This document shows, in pieces, positions 52,511-61,802 of a stretch of DNA of 64,000 bases (its first letter is position 1; the number at the start of each line of letters is the position of its first letter). Source of the stretch: WTFY01 sp965203725 (GTDB lineage Bacteria; Pseudomonadota; Gammaproteobacteria; UBA4575); assembly GCA_965203725.1 (NCBI GenBank), contig CBDBDH010000001.1, positions 62,001 to 126,000 on the forward strand, written 5' to 3'. Made by a program: the position numbers and the translations under genes. Below the pieces are notes generated by a model. It saw only the letters and a program-made list of their open reading frames with translations, was not told the origin of the DNA and did no database searches.

Positions 52511-55500
52511 ATGATACCCGTCTCGCCTAGGTCGGCCTCCAGGCCATCCCTTCCCTTGCCCTTTCTGCAGGCCTGTGCATTTTCCGGGCAGGCGGCCCTT
52601 TGTACTGTGCTCTTGCTCAGCAGCCTGTACACCGGGGGTGCCGTTGCAGCGGACGTATGCAGTAACTCGCCGACATCATCGGACCGGGTCGTATGCGTAG
52701 AAGAGCCCCCCTCGACCGATGCTATCGACATTGATCTCTCGGGCATCGACCTGGATACGACCGGGGATTCCAACGACTCCAACGCACGGGAAAAAACTGC
52801 AGTGTTTCTGCAAAGTGAGATCGGCAACACGAGCGTTAATCTCGACATCACCGGAAAAACCACGGGAGGCACCACGACGCCGTCGACCATTGATACGACG
52901 GGGAACTGGGCCCATGGCATATATGCCCGCCATAAGAAGACTGCTTCTACAGGACCCGTCACGATCACACTGACCGACACCCAAATCAATACCTCCGGTA
53001 CCGGCTCAAAGGGTCTCGAAGGCAGGAACGATGGCTATGGCGATCTCACTGCAACCCTGAATCCGGGCGTCACGATTGGCACGACCGGAGATAACAGTAC
53101 GGGTATCCGCCTGGAGCATACCAATGACTCGTCGACGCATGATGACGACATTGTCCTCAACGCCCGGGGGATTACCGTCACGACGCAGGGCACAGCGGGC
53201 GGGCGGGCGGCAAATCTGTCCTTTCCCGTCTGGGCCACGCGGTCGCAAGGGCCCGGCGATGTCCGCCTGGACATCAGTGACAGCACACTGTCCTCGACCG
53301 GCGACGGTGCGATTGGGATCTACGCCGTGCGTACGGGCAATACAGATGGCAACGGCAACATCGACATTGATCTTGAGGGAGGCCGTATCACGACAGGGGA
53401 CACCACCGCGGGCACGACGGGCATCACCAGCCACGGCATCTTTGCCCATCACGCCAGACGCGTGCCCTCACAACCGGGTATCCCGACCGGCAACATCGAG
53501 ATTACCACTGGAAACCATGCCATCGAGACGACCGGCACGGCCCATCATGCGCAGATTCCGGGGACCTACGCCTATGGCATCTTTGCGGATCACAGCAACA
53601 ACGGCAACATCGACATCGACCTGGGGACGGGGTCCTCCATCACGACCGCAGGCAAGAACTCACACGGCATCGTGGCCTACCACTACGGCACAGAGGCCAC
53701 CCGGAGCATGGATATCACGGTCGACGGCTCCGTCACCGTGAACGGTGAAGCGGCCCAGGGTGTGCGTGTGGGCACAATCAGCAGCGGTGTCCCGGAACGT
53801 ATCGCTGGACTGGATTCACAAGGATACCGCCGACACACGGTGACGGTGAACGGGCCGATCACGAGTGCCGGCGAGGGCGTGTTCCTGGCCAACGGCGGGC
53901 GGGTGATCATCGGCCCTGGAGGAAGCATCCGTTCAGGTTCAGGCATTGCGATCCTCGCGACGGGCACGGTGCCGGAGGACAGCACCGACCAGAACAACGT
54001 GATCCCGGCCATCCCGCCGAAGCTGCGGGTCGACCTGAACCTGGACGGTCGCCGAGTATCGGAAGCCATCGACAATAACTGGATCATCAACGATGGCGGC
54101 GAGACCACGATTGCCATGAACGGTACCGTGCTGCACGACGGTGCGACCGGTACCGGCAACACGGCCAGAAACGGCGTATGGGATGTGACCCTGGCCAGCC
54201 CGGGTGTGCGGGTCACTGACCGCTCGCCATCGGATCCGGCGAACTGGACTACGGTTGCATCCACTGCGCCTGCGGACCGTGATTTCTCGGCAGCGGATTT
54301 CGGTGAGGTCGAAGGTTGCCCCACCGGCCAGGTCGGCACACCGCCAAATTGCAGAACGCCTCCGCCCCCTACACCTCCTCCTTCCGAGCCTGAGGTCCAG
54401 GAGCATCAGGTGAATGAAGCGATATCCGCCGGGACGGGTGCCCCGGCAGGCGTGGTGGTGCGGGGGAGTGGCGTGGTATACATCGGGGCGCTGGGTAGTA
54501 TCGAGGCGGCCTCGGGGATTGCGATCCTGGCCACCGAAGATAACCCGGACCTGCTGGTCGACATCGAACTTGACGGTCGGCGGATCGTCGAAGTCATCGG
54601 CAACAACTGGATCATCAATGACGGCGGCGGCACCACCCTCGTGATCAACGGGGTGAAGCTGCATGACGGGGAGACGGGCGTGGTTCCGGGAGCCCTGGCC
54701 CCGAACGGAGCCCGTAATGTGCGGGTCGAGGCAGACAGTGTGCGCATCCTGGAAGAAGGCGTGCGGGTGCTGGACCGCTCGGACCCGGATCTTTCGAACT
54801 GGGTAATCAGCCCCCGGGAGGCCGGTGTGATTGCCGACCGGGACTTCTCGGCGGCGGACTTTGTCGGGACCCAGGTAGAACCCGGACCTGTAGAGCCCGA
54901 ACCCGAACCGCAAGGCCCGGTGTTCATCGAGGAGTATGCCCCGCGGGCGGCCCTCTATGAAGCCCTGCCCGAGTTCCTGTTGGGCCTGCACACGAGAACA
55001 CCGGGGGCAGCCTACCGGGCGTTGGCGAAGCCGCCGAGGTGGATAGAACTGCGGGGAAGCTCCGAGTCGCAGGACTTCGACCGCTCGACCGTGGGTGCGA
55101 AGTACGATGCGGACCACTTCGTCGTGGAAGCAGGCGGGACGGTACTGGAGTCTGAATCCTGGAATGTCGGTGCCTCGCTGCACCACCTTACGGGCTCTGC
55201 AGACGTGTCATCGCCAGTCAGGGGCGGCGACATCCATGTGAAGGGAGCCGGCCTGTCATTCGACGTGCACCGGCACAGTGAACACGGACACTATACCGCC
55301 GGCCAAATTTCATGGACGAACTACTACGACCTGGACCTCTCCTCGGACACGGTGGGGCGGCTCGTCTCGGACGTGGATGCCGAGGCTCTGGCCTTGCACG
55401 TAGAGGCCGGGCGGAGGATACGCCGGGGAGAGAACCGCACCTGGTACACACCGCATGTCTGGTTGGGCTACACGAGGGTTTCGGTCGACAGTTTCACGGA

Positions 55501-55828
55501 TGCCGTGCAGGCCAGGGCATCGTTTCCGGATGCCGAGCGCTACACCGCAGGACTTGGGCTGATGGCGGAGACGGTAAAAGACACGCCCCGCGGCGAACTG
55601 ACCCTGATGGCATCGCTGGACATCGAGCACAGGTTCGGGGACACGGACACCGCCTCCAGGGTCTCGGGGGAGAAGCTGAGCGCCGAACCGGAAGAGAACC
55701 GCGCTTCTCTGGTCTTGGGAAGCACTTGGCGGCAGGGCCCCTGGTCGATCGGTGCCGTGATTTCCACCCGCGAAGGATCGGGGGACGACGGCTATTCGGG
55801 TTCCCTTAACCTCGGCATGCACTTCTGA
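52511..55828 (+). CDS. autotransporter (type Va) with C-terminal beta-barrel
   Basis: A 1105-residue secreted or surface protein. An extended signal peptide ends near AVAAD (about residue 48). The passenger (to about 790) is Gly/Thr/Asp-rich beta-helix sequence with recurring GNIDIDL and TTG motifs. Two related modules, at about 455-605 and 648-790, each contain SGIAILAT, DGRR, NNWIINDGG, VLHDG or KLHDG and DRDFSAADF, and are joined by a Pro-rich linker. A second linker (PGPVEPEPEPQGP) precedes the barrel, residues about 804-1105, which ends in NLGMHF with the terminal Phe of outer-membrane proteins. ATG 52511 has a good AGGGGA site. The C13 tract upstream suggests variable expression. No protease triad recognised; role probably adhesion. 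Confidence 0.88.
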   Translation: MIPVSPRSASRPSLPLPFLQACAFSGQAALCTVLLLSSLYTGGAVAADVCSNSPTSSDRVVCVEEPPSTDAIDIDLSGIDLDTTGDSNDSNAREKTAVFLQSEIGNTSVNLDITGKTTGGTTTPSTIDTTGNWAHGIYARHKKTASTGPVTITLTDTQINTSGTGSKGLEGRNDGYGDLTATLNPGVTIGTTGDNSTGIRLEHTNDSSTHDDDIVLNARGITVTTQGTAGGRAANLSFPVWATRSQGPGDVRLDISDSTLSSTGDGAIGIYAVRTGNTDGNGNIDIDLEGGRITTGDTTAGTTGITSHGIFAHHARRVPSQPGIPTGNIEITTGNHAIETTGTAHHAQIPGTYAYGIFADHSNNGNIDIDLGTGSSITTAGKNSHGIVAYHYGTEATRSMDITVDGSVTVNGEAAQGVRVGTISSGVPERIAGLDSQGYRRHTVTVNGPITSAGEGVFLANGGRVIIGPGGSIRSGSGIAILATGTVPEDSTDQNNVIPAIPPKLRVDLNLDGRRVSEAIDNNWIINDGGETTIAMNGTVLHDGATGTGNTARNGVWDVTLASPGVRVTDRSPSDPANWTTVASTAPADRDFSAADFGEVEGCPTGQVGTPPNCRTPPPPTPPPSEPEVQEHQVNEAISAGTGAPAGVVVRGSGVVYIGALGSIEAASGIAILATEDNPDLLVDIELDGRRIVEVIGNNWIINDGGGTTLVINGVKLHDGETGVVPGALAPNGARNVRVEADSVRILEEGVRVLDRSDPDLSNWVISPREAGVIADRDFSAADFVGTQVEPGPVEPEPEPQGPVFIEEYAPRAALYEALPEFLLGLHTRTPGAAYRALAKPPRWIELRGSSESQDFDRSTVGAKYDADHFVVEAGGTVLESESWNVGASLHHLTGSADVSSPVRGGDIHVKGAGLSFDVHRHSEHGHYTAGQISWTNYYDLDLSSDTVGRLVSDVDAEALALHVEAGRRIRRGENRTWYTPHVWLGYTRVSVDSFTDAVQARASFPDAERYTAGLGLMAETVKDTPRGELTLMASLDIEHRFGDTDTASRVSGEKLSAEPEENRASLVLGSTWRQGPWSIGAVISTREGSGDDGYSGSLNLGMHF

Positions 55829-56047
55829 AGAGTTCACCGGCTTGCCGTCATGAGCAACACGGCATGGTAAAGAACAGGCTGGTGCGCAAGCTAAGCCCGA
55901 GTGCGCACCAAGCCTCAGCATGATAGAAAAGCAACGATTTGCTTTGAGCGCCGAGGTTGTGGAGAAAACAGAAAACCTAGCCCATTTGCTGAAAATGTCA
56001 CCAGCTTAGATCTTTATCTTCTCCAGACGGCAACCCATCAGTTCAAT

Positions 56048-56134
56048 TGGTGCCAATGGCCGGACTCGAACCGGCACGAGGTTTCCCTCACTAGCCCCTC
56101 AAGCTAGCGCGTCTACCAATTCCGCCACATTGGC
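56048..56134 (-). tRNA. tRNA-Leu (anticodon GAG)
   Basis: An 87-nt class II tRNA on the minus strand. Acceptor GCCAATG/CATTGGC, D-arm GGCGGAATTGGTAGACGC, anticodon loop TTGAGGG giving GAG, a long variable arm, T-loop GGTTCGAGTCC, and encoded CCA. It follows secG, as leuU does in E. coli. Confidence 0.96.
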
Positions 56135-56233
56135 TGTACCTGGCTATTCTAACGCAAGAGTCAGGCCCCCGAATCCTGCTCCTTTCGGAACCGGTTGCAG
56201 GCCATCGCATGAGCCGGCTGCGGATTCAGGGAA

Positions 56234-56641
56234 TCAGTTGGCGTCCGGCCCCGCTGCAGGGGCATTTTCCTGGGGTATATCCGGCAGATCGGATACAACG
56301 GATTCCGGTACGGGCTGCACCTGTGGCAGGCTTTCCTCCGCAGGCACCTCGACCACCTCTTCGATGACCTGTACCGACTGGTCAATGACACTTTCTGTCA
56401 CCGGGCGATGGGTGGCCAGATAGGCCAGCAGCAGGCTGTTGGCAAAGAACAGGGTCGCGAGAATGGCTGTTGCCCGCGTCAGGAAAGTCGCCGATCCCCT
56501 GGCTCCAAACACTGTGCCCGAGGCACCGCTGCCAAAGGCAGCACCGACATCGGCCCCCTTGCCATGCTGAATCAGCACCAGGCCGATTATGCCTATGGCC
56601 AACAGCACATCGACCGCCACCAACACGCTATATAACATCAT
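56234..56641 (-). CDS. secG: preprotein translocase subunit SecG
   Basis: Two-helix accessory subunit of the SecYEG channel. The 135-residue protein shows the family pattern IGLVLIQHGKGADVGAAFGSGASGTVFGARGSATFLTRATAILA (key motif: GKGADVGAAFG-x-GAS). The C-terminal 50 residues are acidic and Pro-rich, as in many proteobacteria. It lies between tpiA and tRNA-Leu on the same strand. Confidence 0.96.
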   Translation of the reverse strand: MMLYSVLVAVDVLLAIGIIGLVLIQHGKGADVGAAFGSGASGTVFGARGSATFLTRATAILATLFFANSLLLAYLATHRPVTESVIDQSVQVIEEVVEVPAEESLPQVQPVPESVVSDLPDIPQENAPAAGPDAN

Positions 56642-56679
56642 GTTCCTGTCTTCCTGTTCCTGTCCTGATGAGACGGCCT

Positions 56680-57432
56680 TTATGCTCCGGAGGCCGCAAT
56701 CGCGACAAAGTCCTCTGCCTTGAGTGACGCGCCCCCGATCAGACCTCCGTCAATATCATTTTCCTGCAGCAGCGCACCGGCGTTTTCAGGTTTCATGCTG
56801 CCTCCATACAGGATGCGGATACCGCCCGCAATCCCTTCATCCTGCCTGCCCAGCCTGTCGCGGACGAACGCATGCACCTGCTGGGCCTGTTCCGGAGTGG
56901 CGGTCTTGCCGGTGCCAATCGCCCAGACGGGCTCATACGCAATGACCGCATTGCCGAAGCCTTCGATTCCCGAGCGTGCCAGGACAGCATCCAGCTGGCG
57001 TGCAATGACCGCCTCGGTCTGCCCGCCCTCGCGCTCCTTGAGGGTCTCGCCGACACAGAGAATCGGAACCAGGCTGTGCTCCTGGGCCCGCTCGAACTTT
57101 GCCGCCACCAGTGCATCGCTCTCCCCGTAGATATGGCGCCGCTCAGAGTGCCCGACGATCACGTACGTGCAGCCAGACTCCCGGATCATGGCCGCTGAAA
57201 CTTCTCCCGTATAGGCACCTTGTGCCTGGTCCGAGCAGTCCTGCGCACCAAGCACAATACCAGTACCCTGTAACAGACGACCTGCATGCTGCAGGTAGAC
57301 AAACGGCGGACACACGGCCACCTCGGCGGTCCCGACCGTGGAAATCTTCCCGGTAATCCCTGCGAGGAGTTCCGAAACCGACTCCAGTGAGCCGTTCAGT
57401 TTCCAGTTTCCGGCGACCAGGGCCTGGCGCAT
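56680..57432 (-). CDS. tpiA: triosephosphate isomerase
   Basis: Interconverts dihydroxyacetone phosphate and glyceraldehyde 3-phosphate. The 250-residue TIM barrel has the active-site residues in GNWKLNG (Lys), VIVGHSERRHIYGE (His), and AYEPVWAIGTGKTATPEQAQ (Glu and flexible loop), and the phosphate site ILYGGSMKPENA. The spacing to secG is 38 bp, consistent with an operon. Confidence 0.98.
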   Translation of the reverse strand: MRQALVAGNWKLNGSLESVSELLAGITGKISTVGTAEVAVCPPFVYLQHAGRLLQGTGIVLGAQDCSDQAQGAYTGEVSAAMIRESGCTYVIVGHSERRHIYGESDALVAAKFERAQEHSLVPILCVGETLKEREGGQTEAVIARQLDAVLARSGIEGFGNAVIAYEPVWAIGTGKTATPEQAQQVHAFVRDRLGRQDEGIAGGIRILYGGSMKPENAGALLQENDIDGGLIGGASLKAEDFVAIAASGA

Positions 57433-57538
57433 CAGGTGATTCGTTCCTTAAAAATTAAAAGTGCGCAGCTTACCCACCACGGCATGATTACGCAAACTCC
57501 GGGGAATGTGCCGGTGCGCCAACAACGGATGCCTGCTC

Positions 57539-58873
57539 TCAGCAGGCGGCGGAGACCTGTTCCGCGATATGCTGGGCCAGTTTCTCCACCTTCATCGCAT
57601 CCACACCCTCGACCATGACCCGCACCAGGGGTTCGGTGCCTGAAGGCCGCAACAGCACGCGTCCGGACTCTCCAAGGTCGGACTCGGCATCCCGGATGAC
57701 CTGCTGGATCTCAGGGGTGCTGTCGATGTCGATCTTGGACTGCACCGGGATATTGATCAGGGTCTGGGGATACTTGTACATGCCGGACTTGGCCTCGTGC
57801 AGACTCTTTTGTGCAGTCACCAGGATCTGCAGCACCTGCAGTGCGGAAATGATGGCATCACAGGTCGTCATGCGGTCCAGGCTGATGATATGACCGGAAG
57901 GCTCCCCGCCGAGGATCCAGGAATGCTCCTGCAGCATCTCGACGACGTGGCGATCCCCCACCGAAGCCCGCTTGAAGCCGATCCCGGCATCCCGCAGGGC
58001 ATGCTCCAGTCCGAGGTTGCTCATCTGGGTCCCGACGACACCCCCCTGCAGGGTGTCTTCCGATTTGCGCGCCTGTGCGATCAGAAACAGCAACTCATCC
58101 CCGTCCACGGTGGCACCGGTATGGTCCGCCATGATCAGCCGGTCCCCGTCCCCGTCAACTGCGATCCCCAGGTCGGCCTGATGCTCCAGCACCGCTGCAC
58201 CCAGCACCTTGGGGTCGTTGGCCCCGCAGTCCTCGTTGATGTTGAAACCATTGGGCTGCGATGCGGTGCTGATCACCTCCGCGCCCAGTTCCGTAAACAC
58301 GCTGGGTGCGATCTGGTAGGTGGCCCCATGGGCACAATCGACCACGATCCTCAATCCGTGCAAGCGGATGTGGGTCGGCACGGTACTCTTGCAAAACTCG
58401 ATGTAGCGCCCGGCAGCATCATTAACCCGTTCCGCCTTGCCCAGTTTGTCCGCGCTGACAACTTCCAGGGAGCGCTCCATCCGGTCTTCAATTTCGACCT
58501 CGGCCTCATCGGACAGCTTCCTGCCTTCCGAGGAAAAGAACTTCACGCCGTTGTCGGTGTAACAGTTGTGGGATGCGCTGATGACGATACCGGCGGCCGC
58601 CCGAAGCGTGCGGGTCAGGTAGGCCACGGCCGGCGTCGGCATGGGCCCCAGCAGTCGGCTGTTGGCCCCTGCGGCAGACAGCCCCGCTTCCAGTCCGGAC
58701 TCGAACATGTAGCCGGAAATGCGCGTGTCCTTGCCGATCAGCACCAGGCTCCTGTCATCGGTGCACAGCGTGGAACCGGCCGCCCAGCCGAGCTTCAGCA
58801 CGAAATCCGGCGTCATTACGCCGTCGCCGACGCGGCCCCGGATTCCGTCAGTGCCGAAAAACTTTCGTCCCAT
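57539..58873 (-). CDS. glmM: phosphoglucosamine mutase
   Basis: Converts glucosamine-6-phosphate to glucosamine-1-phosphate for peptidoglycan and LPS. The 444-residue protein has KFFGTDGIRGRVG at the N-terminus, the phosphoserine loop GIVISASHNCYTDNGVKFF, the metal-binding DGDGDRLIMAD, the sugar loop GGEPSGHI, and the phosphate-binding RPSGTEPLVRVMVEG. It sits directly after ftsH; the folP gene that normally separates them is absent. Confidence 0.97.
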   Translation of the reverse strand: MGRKFFGTDGIRGRVGDGVMTPDFVLKLGWAAGSTLCTDDRSLVLIGKDTRISGYMFESGLEAGLSAAGANSRLLGPMPTPAVAYLTRTLRAAAGIVISASHNCYTDNGVKFFSSEGRKLSDEAEVEIEDRMERSLEVVSADKLGKAERVNDAAGRYIEFCKSTVPTHIRLHGLRIVVDCAHGATYQIAPSVFTELGAEVISTASQPNGFNINEDCGANDPKVLGAAVLEHQADLGIAVDGDGDRLIMADHTGATVDGDELLFLIAQARKSEDTLQGGVVGTQMSNLGLEHALRDAGIGFKRASVGDRHVVEMLQEHSWILGGEPSGHIISLDRMTTCDAIISALQVLQILVTAQKSLHEAKSGMYKYPQTLINIPVQSKIDIDSTPEIQQVIRDAESDLGESGRVLLRPSGTEPLVRVMVEGVDAMKVEKLAQHIAEQVSAAC

Positions 58874-59016
58874 CGAGGTTTACAAAAAATGATTGAAACC
58901 GCATATCAAAACCGTCTAGATACACGCATGTAAGAATTGTGTGGTCACCTGCCTGGCAGATTCGATCCTCAATGTCCCTGATCTCCGGCAGCCCGCACTG
59001 CCCTACCGTCGTTCGC

Positions 59017-60948
59017 TCAGTGCTCGCTGGCAGGACCGCCAATCGGCTCCGAGTCCTTGGGGGCATCTTCCTTCGGTGACTTGGCGGCCTTCCCCGAAGT
59101 CGGCTCGTCATCCACATCCACCCAATCCTGGGGTGGGCGTGGCTCGTCCCCAGCCATGATGTCGTCAATCTGCTCGGTATCCAGCGTTTCATACTTCACC
59201 AGGGCTTTCGCCATGACGTGAAGCTTGTCCATGTTCTCCTTGATCAGCTTCACCGTACGCTCATAGTTGACATCAATGATGCGCCGCACTTCCTGGTCAA
59301 TCGAATTGGCCGTGTCATCCGACACCGTCTTATGCTGGGTGACGGAATGGCCCAGGAACACCTCGCCGTCCTCATCCCCGTAGGACAGCGGGCCCATCTT
59401 TTCCGACAACCCCCACTTGGTGACCATCGCACGCGCGATTTCGGTCGCCCGCTCAATGTCGTTGGAGGCTCCGGTGGTCACCGCCTCATCACCAAATATG
59501 AGTTCCTCGGCGACCCGCCCGCCAAACAGGCTTGAAATCTGGCTTTCCAGGCGCTGCCTGCTGTGGCTGTAACGGTCCTCTTCCGGCAGGAACATCGTCA
59601 CTCCCAGGGCACGGCCCCGGGGGATAATCGTGACCTTGTAGACCGGGTCATGCTCGGGTACCAGACGGCCCACGATCGCGTGACCCGACTCGTGGTAGGC
59701 GGTGAGTTCTTTTTCCTCATCGCTCATCACCATCGATTTGCGCTCCGCACCCATCAGGATCTTGTCCTTGGCGCGTTCAAACTCTTCCATATCCACGGTA
59801 CGCTTGTTGGCGCGCGCCGCAAACAGCGCGGCCTCGTTCACCAGGTTGGCCAGATCGGCGCCTGAAAATCCCGGCGTTCCCCGGGCAATGAAATCGGCAC
59901 GCACATCCTTGCCAACCGGTACCTTGCGCATGTGCACTTTCAGGATCAGCTCACGCCCTCGGATATCCGGCAGGGGTACGGTCACCTGGCGGTCAAACCG
60001 GCCGGGACGCAGCAGGGCCGGGTCGAGCACATCGGGGCGGTTGGTGGCCGCGATCACGATCACACCCGCATTGCCGTCAAAACCGTCCATCTCCACCAGC
60101 AACTGGTTCAGGGTCTGCTCGCGCTCGTCATGGCCGCCGCCCAGCCCGGCACCCCGATGGCGCCCTACGGCATCGATCTCGTCAATGAAAATGATACAGG
60201 GAGAATGCTTCTTGGCCTGGTTGAACATGTCGCGTACGCGGGATGCCCCGACCCCGACGAACATCTCCACGAAATCCGAGCCCGAGATGGTAAAGAACGG
60301 CACCTTGGCTTCCCCGGCAATCGCCTTGGCCAGCAGGGTCTTGCCCGTACCGGGCGGGCCGATCATGAGGACACCGCGGGGGATCTTGCCGCCGAGCTTC
60401 TGGAACTTGGCCGGGTCGCGCAGGAATTCCACCAGTTCGGAGACCTCATCCTTGGCCTCTTCCACGCCGGCCACGTCGTTGAAGGTGACCTTGATCTGGT
60501 CCTCACCCATCAGGCGGGCCTTGCTCTTGCCAAACGACATGGCACCGCGACCGGTGCCGCCACCCTGCATCTGGCGCATGAAAAATATCCACACGCCGAT
60601 CAGCAGCAGCATGGGGAACCAGCTGATCAGGATATCGAGCAGCAGTGAGCGCGGCTTGGTCTCGCCGGCCTCGATCTCCACTCGGTATTTCAGCAGGTCA
60701 TCGACCAGGTTTGGGTCTCCGGGACTGAAGGTCTCGAAGGATTCGCCATTTGTACGGATGCCCTCGATACGGCGCCCGTCCGGACTGATCAGCACGGACT
60801 CGACATTGTCGGAACGCACCTCATCGATGAACTCGGAATATGAAAGTTCCGTGGGGGACTCCGGACGGGGCGCGAAGTTGTTGAACACGGTCATCAGGAC
60901 CACCGCTATCACTGCCCAGAGCAACAAATTTTTAACCATGTCGTTCAA
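59017..60948 (-). CDS. ftsH: ATP-dependent zinc metalloprotease FtsH
   Basis: Membrane-anchored hexameric AAA+ protease for quality control and regulated degradation (LpxC, sigma32 in E. coli). The 643-residue protein has two N-terminal membrane segments (LLLWAVIAVVLMTVF and LLLDILISWFPMLLLIGVWI), the AAA domain with Walker A GPPGTGKTLLAKA, Walker B CIIFIDEIDAVG and second region of homology, and the protease site AYHESGHAIVG with the third zinc ligand downstream. The C-terminal tail is acidic and Pro-rich. Confidence 0.98.
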   Translation of the reverse strand: MNDMVKNLLLWAVIAVVLMTVFNNFAPRPESPTELSYSEFIDEVRSDNVESVLISPDGRRIEGIRTNGESFETFSPGDPNLVDDLLKYRVEIEAGETKPRSLLLDILISWFPMLLLIGVWIFFMRQMQGGGTGRGAMSFGKSKARLMGEDQIKVTFNDVAGVEEAKDEVSELVEFLRDPAKFQKLGGKIPRGVLMIGPPGTGKTLLAKAIAGEAKVPFFTISGSDFVEMFVGVGASRVRDMFNQAKKHSPCIIFIDEIDAVGRHRGAGLGGGHDEREQTLNQLLVEMDGFDGNAGVIVIAATNRPDVLDPALLRPGRFDRQVTVPLPDIRGRELILKVHMRKVPVGKDVRADFIARGTPGFSGADLANLVNEAALFAARANKRTVDMEEFERAKDKILMGAERKSMVMSDEEKELTAYHESGHAIVGRLVPEHDPVYKVTIIPRGRALGVTMFLPEEDRYSHSRQRLESQISSLFGGRVAEELIFGDEAVTTGASNDIERATEIARAMVTKWGLSEKMGPLSYGDEDGEVFLGHSVTQHKTVSDDTANSIDQEVRRIIDVNYERTVKLIKENMDKLHVMAKALVKYETLDTEQIDDIMAGDEPRPPQDWVDVDDEPTSGKAAKSPKEDAPKDSEPIGGPASEH

Positions 60949-61285
60949 AAACTGCCTCGTAGTCTGGATTCAAATCCCTTTTAATGCCCAATCATACCGT
61001 GATTCTGCCTCCCGATACACCTGTTGTGTGCACACCATCGCAAAACCACTTGTATGCAAATCAATGTCTTACAGAGCCAGTTTCCCGTTTTCGCTGTACC
61101 CTGCACCCCCCGCCGACCCCGTTTCTCACAGCCGGCGTCCAGTGCACCCGTCCCGGGGCGGCCCGTATCGCATGCATGTACCTGAAATTCGGTCACACCC
61201 TGCCCTGCATACTACTATAGTTGGGGCGGATCCTCATAAAACAAGGCGGATCTTGCCAACCGGCCCCAAGTCGGCCCGAAATCTG
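60949..61285. other. intergenic region between greA and ftsH
   Basis: About 340 bp where yhbY and rlmE (ftsJ) stand in E. coli and Pseudomonas. I see no frame resembling either, nor any clear remnant. It presumably carries the ftsH promoter. Confidence 0.55.
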
Positions 61286-61771
61286 CTATTTGGCATCCCC
61301 GTAGTGCACTTCAACCACCTCGTAGTCCTTGCGTCCTGCCGGGGCCTCCACCGTGATGACGTCCCCTTCTTCCTTGCCGATCATGGCCCGGGCGATCGGC
61401 GAAGAGATGGATACCATGCGCTGCTTGATGTCGGCCTCGTCTTCTCCCACGATGGTGTAGGTGGATTCTTCCCCCGTGGCCTCGTCTGCAAGCACGACGG
61501 TAGCACCGAACGTGACCCGCCCGCTCGCCTGAAGCTTGCTGACATCGATGATCTGCGCGCTGGAAAGCTTGCTCTCGATATCCTTGATCCGCCCCTCCAC
61601 GAACGCCTGCTGTTCACGGGCTGCATGGTATTCCGCGTTTTCCCTGAGGTCGCCGTGCGCACGCGCGGTGGCGATCGCCTCAATGATTTGAGGGCGTTTC
61701 ACCGATTTAAGTTCCTGCAGTTCCCTGCGCAGCAGTTCTGCGCCACGCACCGTGAGTGGAACCCTGTCCAT
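61286..61771 (-). CDS. greA: transcription elongation factor GreA
   Basis: Rescues backtracked RNA polymerase by stimulating transcript cleavage. The 161-residue protein has the N-terminal coiled coil (LTVRGAELLRRELQELKSVKRPQIIEAIATARAHGDLRENAEYHAAREQQAF, with the acidic tip DLRENAEY) and the FKBP-like C-terminal domain (SPIARAMIGKEEGDVITVEAP). I take ATG 61771 (MDRVPLTV), which leaves a gap after carB; ATG 61867 would overlap carB and add an atypical 32-residue extension. Confidence 0.96.
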   Translation of the reverse strand: MDRVPLTVRGAELLRRELQELKSVKRPQIIEAIATARAHGDLRENAEYHAAREQQAFVEGRIKDIESKLSSAQIIDVSKLQASGRVTFGATVVLADEATGEESTYTIVGEDEADIKQRMVSISSPIARAMIGKEEGDVITVEAPAGRKDYEVVEVHYGDAK

Positions 61772-61802
61772 ACCGAAACCCCGAGATGCAACTGTGGGCG
61801 TG

